In this document: piece by piece, positions 18,425 through 26,356 of the stretch | How positions within the stretch are numbered: the stretch's first letter is position 1 | Layout of the letters: the number at the start of each line of letters is the position of its first letter | Assembly: GCA_903854805.1 (NCBI GenBank) | Contig: CAINXK010000010.1 | Location: 1-51,106, forward strand | Length of the DNA stretch: 51,106 nt | Direction: 5' to 3' | Origin: an uncultured Anaerolineae bacterium | GTDB lineage: Bacteria; Chloroflexota; Anaerolineae; Anaerolineales; Villigracilaceae | Notes under the pieces: model-generated | The model's input: the letters and a program-made list of their open reading frames with translations, nothing else | What the model was told of the DNA's origin: nothing | The model's database searches: none | Program-made: the position numbers and the translations under genes

Positions 18425-18826
18425 GAGGAGCGTATGCTAATATTTACGTCACTTCCTAAAACCATTGTGAGAAGTTCTATGAAATGAGCCAAATTTGTGC
18501 TACATGCAATATAATCAAAGCTAAGTATTTTTCAGTCTACTTGGATAAGAGTTCTACTGGATGAAGTGTATCCTGTCTGGTCGCAGTAAATTGCAGATAC
18601 TAGAATTGTAGCATTAACCCCATTATAATCAGGCCATCCAAATTATTTGATGCTTTCTCAAGTTTGGGCGGGCAGATTGGTTTAGGTGAAACCAATTGGC
18701 ACAGTCTGAGATTGCTTGCTTTGTGACGTCACCTTTTTAAACTCAGGAAAAATGGATAGGTTTGGAAAATCTTAAGAGTTAAGATATTCTTGCCGAAATG
18801 AAATTTCACCAATTTATTATAGACCG

Positions 18827-18849
18827 GATAGTATATAAATAATACTATC
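18827..18849 (+). promoter_or_regulatory. Palindrome in the ino1 promoter region
   Basis: Perfect 8-bp inverted repeat GATAGTAT / ATACTATC around a seven-base AT-rich centre. It overlaps or abuts -10-like sequences (TATTAT at 18815-18820, TATAAA at 18834-18839), so it is a candidate operator. Confidence 0.4.
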
Positions 18850-18869
18850 GGCTTAAATCCAGTATATAC

Positions 18870-18911
18870 CCTGCAAAACATTAGGGCTTCCTTACACTGA
18901 TGTTTTGCAGG
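18870..18911 (+). promoter_or_regulatory. 12-bp leader hairpin before ino1
   Basis: Perfect inverted repeat of CCTGCAAAACAT (18870-18881) and its complement (18900-18911) with an 18-base loop, ending 21 bases before the ribosome site. It lacks a T tail, so it is not a plain terminator. An operator, an attenuator arm or an mRNA stabiliser are all possible. Confidence 0.5.
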
Positions 18912-18947
18912 AGATTGAACCAATCGTATGGCAAGGAGAATAACGCG

Positions 18948-20024
18948 ATGAGTCAAAAGAAAGTAAGAGTAGCCATCATCGGAGTGGGTAATTGCGCTTC
19001 GTCACTCATACAGGGCCTTGAATTTTACAAGAATACCCTCGATGATGCCACCGTTCCGGGCTTGATGCATGTTAATCTGGGCGGCTATCACATCAGTGAT
19101 ATCGAAATAACCCTTGGCATTGACATCAATGTAACCAAAGTTGGCAAAGACATGTCTGAAGCCATCTTTGCCGAACCAAACAATACCTTCAAATTTACCG
19201 ATGTGCCGAACATGAACGCTCCGGTGGTGCGCGGAATGACCCACGACGGCCTCGGAAAATATCTGTCCCAGGTTATTACTAAAGCGCCTGGCCCAACTGC
19301 GGATATTGTAGGTTTACTGAAAGAAACTAAGACAGATGTCGTTGTCAGCTACCTACCGGTTGGGTCTGAAATGGCCACCAAGTGGTATGTTGAACAGATC
19401 ATTGAAGCAGGTTGTGCTTTTGTTAATGCCATTCCAGTTTTTATCGCATCATCAGAATATTGGGGCAAACGCTTTAGAGAAGCCGGCTTACCAATCCTGG
19501 GTGACGACATTAAGAGCCAGGTTGGTGCCACTATTCTGCACAGAGTCTTGACCAGCCTGTTTGTTGATCGAGGCGTGCGTATTGACCGAACCTACCAACT
19601 TAACTTTGGTGGAAATACTGACTTTATGAATATGCTCGAGCGTGAGCGCCTGGAAAGCAAAAAAATATCCAAAACAGGCGCTGTCACCAGTATGATCCCC
19701 TACGATATTGGCGCGAATAACGTTCACGTTGGTCCATCTGATTACGTACCGTGGCTTACTGATCGCAAGTGGTGCTACATTCGCATGGAAGGTACCACTT
19801 TCGGCGATGTGCCTCTTAACCTGGAGGCCAAGCTGGAAGTCTGGGATAGCCCCAACTCTGCTGGTGTCATTATCGATGCGGTTCGCTGTGCAAAGTTGGC
19901 TCTCGACCGTGGAATGAGTGGTCCTATTGTCGGGCCTTCATCCTATTTCTTCAAGACCCCTCCCAAACAATTTAGAGACAACATCTGCCGTGATATGACT
20001 GAAGCCTTTATCAAAGGCGAATAA
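18948..20024 (+). CDS. ino1: myo-Inositol-1-phosphate synthase
   Basis: A 358-residue enzyme converting glucose 6-phosphate to inositol 1-phosphate with NAD. It has the Rossmann glycine motif [12 protein letters not shown] at the N-terminus and the family core: [43 protein letters not shown] and [12 protein letters not shown]. The length and motifs match the short actinobacterial/archaeal type rather than the ~530-residue eukaryotic form. The frame is open to an ATG at 18900, but that lies in the leader hairpin. The ATG at 18948 follows AAGGAG (18933-18938) at ideal spacing and starts the conserved fold. The product may feed inositol phospholipids or compatible solutes. Confidence 0.95.
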   Translation: MSQKKVRVAIIGVGNCASSLIQGLEFYKNTLDDATVPGLMHVNLGGYHISDIEITLGIDINVTKVGKDMSEAIFAEPNNTFKFTDVPNMNAPVVRGMTHDGLGKYLSQVITKAPGPTADIVGLLKETKTDVVVSYLPVGSEMATKWYVEQIIEAGCAFVNAIPVFIASSEYWGKRFREAGLPILGDDIKSQVGATILHRVLTSLFVDRGVRIDRTYQLNFGGNTDFMNMLERERLESKKISKTGAVTSMIPYDIGANNVHVGPSDYVPWLTDRKWCYIRMEGTTFGDVPLNLEAKLEVWDSPNSAGVIIDAVRCAKLALDRGMSGPIVGPSSYFFKTPPKQFRDNICRDMTEAFIKGE

Positions 20025-20082
20025 GCAAACATAGCGGTAATAAAGGTTACGGGAAACATTGTTTGCGGTGCAAACCAACCTA

Positions 20083-20115
20083 AGATAGGGGCGTAGCGTT
20101 GCTACGCCCCTATCT
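20083..20115. repeat. REP-like palindrome after ino1
   Basis: A 15-bp perfect stem (20083-20097 with 20101-20115) with a GTT loop and a GGGGCGTAGC core. There is no T run, but the hairpin is stable enough to help end or protect the ino1 transcript. Similar GGGGCG-type palindromes occur as dispersed intergenic repeats in many bacterial genomes. Only one copy is in this window. Confidence 0.6.
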
Positions 20116-20120
20116 ACTTA

Positions 20121-20147
20121 TTGAATTTGGGCTTTATCGGTTAAAAT
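20121..20147 (+). promoter_or_regulatory. Possible promoter of the lipoprotein gene (near-leaderless)
   Basis: TTGAAT at 20121-20126 and TAAAAT at 20142-20147, with a short 15-base spacer. The start point would be 20154, one base before the ATG at 20155. No Shine-Dalgarno is present. Confidence 0.4.
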
Positions 20148-20154
20148 CAAACAC

Positions 20155-21360
20155 ATGACTCGAAAATTTTCTTCTCAAGCAAATCTTTTCCAATCCTTTG
20201 GGCTGACTGTTGTTTTTCTGATCAGCAGCCTGTTTCTTAATGCTTGTGCTCCGACGGCGGTGCCACAGGCAACGCCTGATATGAACGCAGCGCTGACCCA
20301 GGTTGTCGCTACTATTATGGCTGGTGGTACACAAACTGCTGAATACACCCCGCCCGTGGCAGATTCAACAGCGACGCCCATACCCCAACCGACAGCCGTC
20401 CGTACACCGCCGGCTTTACCGGATAGCTTCACTACCACTCTGTTAAACCCGCTGGATACACCCCACTCTTACATTCAGGATACCTGCCAGACGCTTAAAT
20501 CCAAATGGGATCCGAATAACGCAGCCCCAGGCACAGTGGTAATGCCGATCATGATTCACGGTATTTCCAAGGGCGACCCCGGAAAACCGCAAGATATGAG
20601 TGTGGCTGAATTTAAGAAGCTGATGAATGACCTCAAGGATCAGGGCTTCACTGCCATTAATACACAACAATTATTTGATTTTCTGGATCATAACGCAAAA
20701 ATTCCTCAGCGCTCAGTCTTGCTTTTGCAGGACGATCGCCATACCGCTCAGAATTTTAACGAAATATTTCGTCCATATTGGGAAAAATGGAATTGGCCCG
20801 TTGTGAATGCATGGATAAATGCTGGCGATGACACGGGTAGGATCTATTTACCTGAAAACGTGGCGCTCTCGAACGAAGGTTGGGTTGATTATCAGTCGCA
20901 TGGTGTCATGCACCAGCCCATTGAACTTGGCTCGAGTGACGATTTCATCCATAGTGAGTTGTACGGATCGATGGCCGCCATGCAGACCAACTTTAATAAG
21001 ACCCCGCTGGCCTACATCTGGGCGGGTGGCGGATTTACGCCGAAATCAGTAAAAGTGGCCCGCCAGGCTGGCTATAAACTCGGTTTCACAATCAATCCGC
21101 GCGGCCCGTTAATGTTTAACTGGATACCGTTAACCGATCAGGAAGACCCGATGCGCCCCAGCTACATCCCTGAAGGCTTGGCTAACGATCCATTATTAAC
21201 TTTGCCACGTTACTGGAATACGGATGCCCGTGCTCATCTTGATACGGTCCGAAATATCGGTGATGAAGCCGCAGTTTATGCTGAGAAGATTAAGGCCACA
21301 GAGTTGGAATATTACGATATCCTATGTGCGCCAACTTACGGCGCGCTTGCGCAGCCTTAG
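20155..21360 (+). CDS. Lipoprotein with polysaccharide-deacetylase-like domain
   Basis: A 401-residue secreted protein. A lipoprotein signal (hydrophobic run from ~15, lipobox FLNAC with Cys at about 32) is followed by a Thr/Pro-rich spacer to ~105. The globular part resembles a NodB-type polysaccharide deacetylase: MIHGIS as the first strand, LLLQDDRH as a variant of the TFDDG motif, and YQSHGVMHQ as the SHxxxH zinc motif, followed by FIHSELYGSMAAMQ. Together these supply a D-H-H metal triad. Such enzymes remove acetyl groups from surface sugars or peptidoglycan. The motifs are atypical, so the function is tentative. It probably acts outside the membrane. Confidence 0.72.
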   Translation: MTRKFSSQANLFQSFGLTVVFLISSLFLNACAPTAVPQATPDMNAALTQVVATIMAGGTQTAEYTPPVADSTATPIPQPTAVRTPPALPDSFTTTLLNPLDTPHSYIQDTCQTLKSKWDPNNAAPGTVVMPIMIHGISKGDPGKPQDMSVAEFKKLMNDLKDQGFTAINTQQLFDFLDHNAKIPQRSVLLLQDDRHTAQNFNEIFRPYWEKWNWPVVNAWINAGDDTGRIYLPENVALSNEGWVDYQSHGVMHQPIELGSSDDFIHSELYGSMAAMQTNFNKTPLAYIWAGGGFTPKSVKVARQAGYKLGFTINPRGPLMFNWIPLTDQEDPMRPSYIPEGLANDPLLTLPRYWNTDARAHLDTVRNIGDEAAVYAEKIKATELEYYDILCAPTYGALAQP

Positions 21361-21433
21361 ATTTCTAGCAAAATCTGTGTTTCGTGCTTTTGCTATCCAC
21401 TTATTTGCTCGTTTTTCGAAATTACGGTATTCG

Positions 21434-21781
21434 ATGAATCCTACCTGCCTTTTTTGCAAAATCGCATCCGGAGAAGCGCCAGCCGCGATTGTTTTTCAGG
21501 ATGAGTATGTGACTGCTTTCCGCGACATCCATCCTGTTGCGCCAACTCATATCCTGATCGTGCCCAACAAGCATATTCAATCTGTGAGTCATGTTGAGAC
21601 GGAAGATGAACAAATTTTGGGACGCATGTTCACTGCTGCGCGCAAGGTGGCTGAAATTGATAGGATAACGGATGGCGGTTATCGCACCATTGTCAACACT
21701 GGTGTACATGGTGGGCAGACAGTTTTTCATCTGCATATGCATGTGATTGGCGGGCAACGGATGAAATACCCCATGGGGTAA
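21434..21781 (+). CDS. HIT-family nucleotide hydrolase/transferase
   Basis: Histidine-triad protein of 115 residues, close to the HinT length. The triad is H99-L-H101-M-H103 in FHLHMHVIGG, with the nucleotide-binding block HILIVPNKHI near residue 40. The N-terminal CLFCKIASGE contributes two of the zinc ligands usual in this family. HinT-type enzymes hydrolyse purine nucleoside phosphoramidates. The frame is open upstream to 21224, overlapping the lipoprotein gene, but the ATG at 21434 gives the canonical N-terminus. It lies 73 bases after the lipoprotein gene and 38 before elp3. Confidence 0.93.
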   Translation: MNPTCLFCKIASGEAPAAIVFQDEYVTAFRDIHPVAPTHILIVPNKHIQSVSHVETEDEQILGRMFTAARKVAEIDRITDGGYRTIVNTGVHGGQTVFHLHMHVIGGQRMKYPMG

Positions 21782-21819
21782 TTGGCTGGGTACGAAAAAT
21801 ATGGAACCTTATAGGCATA

Positions 21820-23559
21820 ATGGAAAATAACGAGCTTGCTATTGAAACAACAACACAGGAAAAGATGACAATTTCTGAACGCCAAAAACGCTGGAAGAAA
21901 GATAACACTCTTACACCTGAGAAAATGGTGCTTGCGCACCTGATCTTGAATGAAGTCCGGGACGGGAAAGGTGTCCTGGATGCTTTGCGTGCCCACCCCC
22001 AGGTTGGCGGTGGCGTGTTGAGTAAGGCTGCCTTGGTGGCGGCTTATATCGAGATGACTTCTGCAGGGATGCTGGATCCAGACAAGGAGTTGCTGGAAAG
22101 GATCCGTATGAAGCCCGTTCGGACTTTATCGGGGGTTACCACGGTCACAGTTTTGACCAAACCATATCCCTGCCCTGGAAAATGTATCTTTTGTCCAACA
22201 GATGTGCGCATGCCAAAATCATACTTACCCGATGAACCAGGGGCAATGCGCGCGCTCGAACATAATTTTGACCCATTTACACAGGTACAGTCCCGAATCC
22301 TTGCGTTGGAATCCCTTGGCCATCCAACCGATAAGATTGAACTGTTAATCCTGGGAGGTACCTGGAGCGCATATCGGCGTGATTACCAGGAATGGTTCAT
22401 CAAACGTTGTTTCGATGCCATGAACAGCTCAAAACCAGTTTCACGTGAATCACTCGCATCGGCGGAAATTGCCCAGGCAGAGAGTGTTGATCTGCCTACC
22501 GCCCATGCGCTTAATGAAGCTGCATTACATCGCAATGTTGGGCTGGTTATCGAAACTCGCCCGGATGAGATTACCCCTAAGGAATTAGCCTGGCTGCGCT
22601 ATTTGGGGGTTACCAAGGTGCAGATGGGTGCGCAAAGCCTGGATGATAAGATTCTAGAAATGAACAAGCGCGGTCACAGTGTCGATGCGACTCGTAAAGC
22701 GGTCAGCTTATTACGAGCAGCCGGTTTTAAGGTCGTCCTGCACTGGATGCCCAATTTACATGGCGCCACACCAGCCAGCGATCGTATTGATTTTTCCCGC
22801 TTGTGGGAAGGCTTTTGTCCCGATGAAATTAAAATTTACCCCAACCAACTGCTCGCGAACGCTGAGCTTTATAGCGTCTGGCAGCGTGGCGAATATCAAC
22901 CTTACACCACCGAGCAGCTGATTGATTTGATTGCGGATATTAAACCCACCATTCCTCAATATTGTCGGGTTAACCGTATCATCCGTGACATTCCATCCAC
23001 CAACGTAGTTGAGGGCAACAAACGCACCAGCCTGCGCATGGATGTGCATGACGAGTTGAAAAGAAGAGGAAAGCAGTGCAGTTGCATTCGCTGCCGGGAA
23101 GTACGCGGGGCAAGTGTTGATTCTGCAAGTCTGCGCTTGGATGATTTGATTTATCGGACTGATTCATCCGATGAGCATTTTCTCTCTTTCATAACATCAG
23201 ATGATCGTCTGGCTGGCTTCCTGCGTTTGAGTCTGCCTCTGCCCGAATCTCCAGAGACCGGCTTGCTCGACCTGGAAAATGCTGCACTGATCCGGGAAGT
23301 CCATGTCTATGGGCAATCCCTGCCTGTCGGCGCGGAACAAACTGGCCTGGCAAGGGTTGCACAGCACAGCGGCCTGGGTACAAAACTCCTGATCGAGGCT
23401 GAGCAAATAGCCGCAGCCCACGGTTATAAAAAAATAGCAGTTATCTCCGCCATTGGTACTCGCAAATATTACCTGGATCGCGGTTTTGTGCGCGGAGAAT
23501 TCTACATTATCAAACCGCTTGACCAACCAGACGCGCGCTTACATCCTAGCGAGGGTTAG
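21820..23559 (+). CDS. elp3: Elp3-like radical SAM / acetyltransferase tRNA-modification enzyme
   Basis: A 579-residue bacterial Elp3 homologue. Elp3 uses radical SAM chemistry and acetyl-CoA to make the carboxymethyl group on wobble uridine 34 of tRNA. The iron-sulfur motif is C118-PGK-C122-IF-C125 (CX3CX2C), followed by LLILGGTWSAYRRDYQEWF. A family cysteine cluster KQCSCIRCREV lies near residue 413. The C-terminal GNAT domain (about 490-575) has HSGLGTKLLIEAEQIA for CoA binding and RKYYLDRGFVR at the end. It is best known from Dehalococcoides and archaea. The stop overlaps the next start by one base (TAGTG), so the CHR transporter genes are translationally coupled to it. Confidence 0.93.
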   Translation: MENNELAIETTTQEKMTISERQKRWKKDNTLTPEKMVLAHLILNEVRDGKGVLDALRAHPQVGGGVLSKAALVAAYIEMTSAGMLDPDKELLERIRMKPVRTLSGVTTVTVLTKPYPCPGKCIFCPTDVRMPKSYLPDEPGAMRALEHNFDPFTQVQSRILALESLGHPTDKIELLILGGTWSAYRRDYQEWFIKRCFDAMNSSKPVSRESLASAEIAQAESVDLPTAHALNEAALHRNVGLVIETRPDEITPKELAWLRYLGVTKVQMGAQSLDDKILEMNKRGHSVDATRKAVSLLRAAGFKVVLHWMPNLHGATPASDRIDFSRLWEGFCPDEIKIYPNQLLANAELYSVWQRGEYQPYTTEQLIDLIADIKPTIPQYCRVNRIIRDIPSTNVVEGNKRTSLRMDVHDELKRRGKQCSCIRCREVRGASVDSASLRLDDLIYRTDSSDEHFLSFITSDDRLAGFLRLSLPLPESPETGLLDLENAALIREVHVYGQSLPVGAEQTGLARVAQHSGLGTKLLIEAEQIAAAHGYKKIAVISAIGTRKYYLDRGFVRGEFYIIKPLDQPDARLHPSEG

Positions 23560-24077
23560 TGGACAAGCTTTTACTACTTTTTTTTACCTTTCTTAAAATC
23601 AACCTGTTGAGTACTTCAGGTCCGGCTTCTGTAGGGTTATTGTACAAGGAGGCTGTTGGCCATTTCCTAACTGAACAACAGTACATTCAGGCGGTTGGTT
23701 TTTCCACACTCCTGCCTGGGTCGGATGCGCTTCAGTTGGCCATGTTTGTCGGTTTTACGCTGGCGGGCATTCCCGGTGGAATTGTGGCCTTGCTTGGCGC
23801 GATCCTGCCTCCAACAATCCTGATGTTTGGGGTTGTTTCTGTGCTTCACCGTATTCGACGCGAATCCTGGGTTGCCAGTTTTGTAGAAGGACTTACCCCG
23901 GCTGTCGCGGTCTTGATGTTGTTTGTCGCCTGGAAGGTATTCAAGGGTGGAAATGGCGGATTGGGCTGGCAGGCGCTCCTGATTGGTGGCGCAAGCCTGG
24001 TCGCATTGTTATTTGAGTTCCCTGCGCCGCTTGTCATCTTTATTGCAGGAATTGCAGGAGTGATTCTTTTCCGATGA
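23559..24077 (+). CDS. Chromate transporter (CHR) half protein 1
   Basis: Short-chain CHR protein of 172 residues with about five hydrophobic segments. Family motifs are STSGPASVGLLYKE near residue 18 and LLPGSDALQLAMFVGF near residue 50. Full-length ChrA is a fusion of two such halves; short ones occur as adjacent pairs, as here. The pair may export chromate by exchange, though many CHR proteins have untested substrates. The start is GTG at 23559, overlapping the elp3 stop. The 3' end overlaps the second half by four bases (ATGA). Confidence 0.87.
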   Translation: MDKLLLLFFTFLKINLLSTSGPASVGLLYKEAVGHFLTEQQYIQAVGFSTLLPGSDALQLAMFVGFTLAGIPGGIVALLGAILPPTILMFGVVSVLHRIRRESWVASFVEGLTPAVAVLMLFVAWKVFKGGNGGLGWQALLIGGASLVALLFEFPAPLVIFIAGIAGVILFR

Positions 24078-24613
24078 AGCTGCCTCCAAAATTCACGGTC
24101 TGGCTTAGGCTGTTCTGGATGTTCTTAAAAGTCAATCTTTTAACTACATCAGGTCCGGCCTCGGTTGGTTTGTTGTATAAAGAGTCTGTGGGATCGATCA
24201 TGAGCGAGGCCCAATTCGTTGAGGCTGTTGGGCTTTCAAATATTCTTCCCGGCAGCGAAGCGCTCAAACTGGCCATGTTTGTCGGTTTTGCTGCCGGAGG
24301 CATGCCGGGTGTCATTACTGCTCTGGTTGGAGCTGTCCTGCCTCCCACCATTATCATGTTTACGGTTGTATCTACCCTTCAGCGCTTCCAAGGGGAAGTC
24401 TGGATGGAAAATTTTGTTAAGGGTATGGCTCCGGCAGTGGGTGTATTGATTGCGTTGGTATCCTGGCAGATATTTCGTTCTGATGCCAGTAAATCGATTG
24501 GGAGACGCGCACTCGCAATTGCCGCTTTCGCCTTTGTTGCCCTATGGTTTGATCTGCCATCACCAGTGGTTCTTTTTTCTGCTGGTATCTTAGGAGTTTT
24601 ATTGTTTAGATGA
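24074..24613 (+). CDS. Chromate transporter (CHR) half protein 2
   Basis: Second short-chain CHR protein, 179 residues, clearly homologous to its neighbour. It shares TTSGPASVGLLYKESVG near residue 26 and ILPGSEALKLAMFVGF near residue 58. The order of hydrophobic segments is the same, so the two halves likely form an antiparallel heterodimer. It overlaps both neighbours by four bases (ATGA), so the three downstream proteins should be made in step. Confidence 0.87.
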   Translation: MKLPPKFTVWLRLFWMFLKVNLLTTSGPASVGLLYKESVGSIMSEAQFVEAVGLSNILPGSEALKLAMFVGFAAGGMPGVITALVGAVLPPTIIMFTVVSTLQRFQGEVWMENFVKGMAPAVGVLIALVSWQIFRSDASKSIGRRALAIAAFAFVALWFDLPSPVVLFSAGILGVLLFR

Positions 24614-25476
24614 AACCAAACTTGATGATTTTTACCAATGGGTATCAGGGAACCTGGCCAGCTATTGAATATGCTGCCTGGATCGCCCAAAAAATGCCGG
24701 TAAGCCTGACTTTGACAGGTGTTGTTGAACCCGATGACGCAGACCACCCTGTGGAAGATATCTTCAGCCGGGCGGTTTCTCTTTTCCAGGAAACTGGCAT
24801 CGATTATTCTCTGGAGTTAGAAAATGGATTGGCAGAGGAGATTATCACGGGTCGTATAGATTTGCAGAAAGCATTGGGGGCAGTTGATGATCTGGAAAAA
24901 TTGCTTATCCTTGGTCCATTCGGCAGGCCGCAAGTCCGCCGGATGCTTGAGGGAAATTCTTTCAGAAGGCTCATGTCATCTGTTCTTGTCCCCATTTTAT
25001 ATGTACCTATTCTGCGTGTTCCACTGAAACGAGTGCTGATATGTATGGGCGGACTGGGTTATGCATTTACAGCCGAGCATCTCGGGTTGAGAGTGGCACA
25101 AATGAACCGTGCATCGGTTACCCTGTTGACAGTAGTTCCTCCTATTGATTTGGATTACCCTGAAGCGCGAAAAATCCGTGAGAATTGGAAAAACTTGGCA
25201 GATACGGATACCTTGCAAGGCCGCAGCTTGCGTGAAGGATTAAAAAATGCCCGCGATGCTGGTTTGGATGCCAGAGTGATTGTGCGTCATGGAAAAATTG
25301 TCGAACAAATTTTGGCAGAAATGAAGCAAGGTGATTACGACTTGGTTTGTATGGGTTCGCAATTTTCAGCTCGCGGCTTGCGACAATACTATACGCCAAA
25401 TGTTACTGCCGATGTAGCTGAAACCAGTCAATGCCCTATATTAACCGTTCGTTACCTGCAGCAGCCGCAAAGTTAA
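24610..25476 (+). CDS. Tandem universal stress protein (UspA-type)
   Basis: A 288-residue cytoplasmic protein with two Usp folds. The first half (1-130) is degenerate: LILGPFGRPQVRRMLEG and VLVPILYVPI resemble the end of a Usp domain. The second half (~135-285) begins KRVLICMGGLGYAF and ends with DLVCMGSQFSARG and AETSQCPILTVR. The usual ATP-binding G-2X-G-9X-G(S/T) motif is only partly kept (GSQFSARGLRQYYTPNVT), so nucleotide binding is uncertain. It is coupled to the CHR pair by a four-base overlap and precedes the terminator at 25612-25650. A stress or regulatory role for the transporters is an inference. Confidence 0.85.
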   Translation: MKPNLMIFTNGYQGTWPAIEYAAWIAQKMPVSLTLTGVVEPDDADHPVEDIFSRAVSLFQETGIDYSLELENGLAEEIITGRIDLQKALGAVDDLEKLLILGPFGRPQVRRMLEGNSFRRLMSSVLVPILYVPILRVPLKRVLICMGGLGYAFTAEHLGLRVAQMNRASVTLLTVVPPIDLDYPEARKIRENWKNLADTDTLQGRSLREGLKNARDAGLDARVIVRHGKIVEQILAEMKQGDYDLVCMGSQFSARGLRQYYTPNVTADVAETSQCPILTVRYLQQPQS

Positions 25477-25611
25477 TTTCATCCATAATAGCGTAAAAAG
25501 CCGAAAATTTCTTTTGTCAGGATAACTTTTGTCTGATAGCTAGCCCACTACAAAAAACACTGCAAACAACTCGACAAGGCAGAATTCTGTTTTTCCATTT
25601 CAGACGATATA

Positions 25612-25650
25612 AAGCAAAAACGGCAGGGTATCTCCCCGCCGTTTTTGCTT
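25612..25650. terminator. Bidirectional terminator between convergent operons
   Basis: Perfect 13-bp stem (25612-25624 with 25638-25650) around a 13-base loop that can itself pair GGG with CCC. T-rich on both strands. It serves the + strand elp3-CHR-Usp run and the - strand mutM-linked operon, whose last stop codon lies in the stem. Confidence 0.88.
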
Positions 25651-26356
25651 ATTTCTTTTCCCAGGCTGTTATTGCTGCCTTGATAACTTCGCGGATCTCG
25701 GGCTCAGGAATTGAATCTATCCCAGTGTACTGTTGTGATCCCACGCATACAACTACCCCACCGTTTGGCCCTTCTTCCAGGCGGATCGATTTTTCCATAA
25801 GCGGCGTGCCCAGCAGTTTGGCTTGCAAAACTTCGTCGATCATCGCCACAATGCTGGTTCCTTTTTTGTCGCTTGGGGTTTTGACTTCGTTATTTAGCAG
25901 GCTGCGGAACCCACGCATCGCATCGATCTTGAGCGGCGCTGGGGCGGCCGGATGTGAAACAACTGTCGATGTTTGGAGCGATTTCAGGGGGGGCAATTCC
26001 GGGGTGGGTGCCGGTGTTGTTGATGCATATTCTGGTGGAGCGGTATTGCCATCCAACCAGGGGCGTATTTGCGCGATGGAACTAATCAATCTTTGGCGTT
26101 GTTCTGGATTAATAACTCCTGGATTTTCCAAGCGGACTCCATCCAACTCAAGATGCCATTTGAGCGCGTTATCGATCGTAACCTTTAACACCGTGTGTTC
26201 GCCGGATCGCTTTGCTTCAACAAGCACAGGTTCGGCGGTAGGTACGGGTTCTTCGGTTTTTTTACGCGTGGCTAAGACGATTCGGCTGCCAATAATTAAT
26301 AAATAACCAATAATGGCTGCCACGATAACAATAGTGACTACAAAACCAAGGTTCAT
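25649..26356 (-). CDS. Membrane-anchored protein of unknown function
   Basis: A 235-residue protein that I do not recognise. One N-terminal membrane helix (MNLGFVVTIVIVAAIIGYLLIIGSR) is followed by a basic stretch (RKK), so the rest is likely cytoplasmic. A spacer with Pro/Ala/Thr follows, then a C-terminal region (about 145-235, RGFRSLLNNEV to AAITAWEKK) that looks globular and includes GGVVVCVGSQQYTGIDSIP. The start at 26356 overlaps the mutM stop by four bases (ATGA). The frame extends further upstream to 26443, but that part only shadows mutM. It is the last gene of a six-gene run. Confidence 0.7.
   Translation of the reverse strand: MNLGFVVTIVIVAAIIGYLLIIGSRIVLATRKKTEEPVPTAEPVLVEAKRSGEHTVLKVTIDNALKWHLELDGVRLENPGVINPEQRQRLISSIAQIRPWLDGNTAPPEYASTTPAPTPELPPLKSLQTSTVVSHPAAPAPLKIDAMRGFRSLLNNEVKTPSDKKGTSIVAMIDEVLQAKLLGTPLMEKSIRLEEGPNGGVVVCVGSQQYTGIDSIPEPEIREVIKAAITAWEKK

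Larger units (their letters stand above)
18259..18947. other. Long intergenic region upstream of ino1
   Basis: No protein gene is convincing in these 689 bases. Open frames of 60-75 codons lack motifs and overlap one another. The region is AT-rich and holds three inverted repeats, listed separately: an isolated hairpin at 18394-18422, an 8-bp palindrome at 18827-18849, and a 12-bp palindrome at 18870-18911. The last two form the upstream control region of ino1. An untranslated RNA could be encoded here. Confidence 0.5.

Noticed and set aside
18900..18947. Longer ino1 N-terminus starting at 18900
   Set aside because: The ATG at 18900 falls in the second arm of the leader hairpin and lacks a ribosome site. 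The ATG at 18948 has AAGGAG and the conserved start.
21224..21433. Longer N-terminus for the HIT gene
   Set aside because: This part overlaps the lipoprotein gene in another frame and lies before the canonical HIT start with its cysteine pair.
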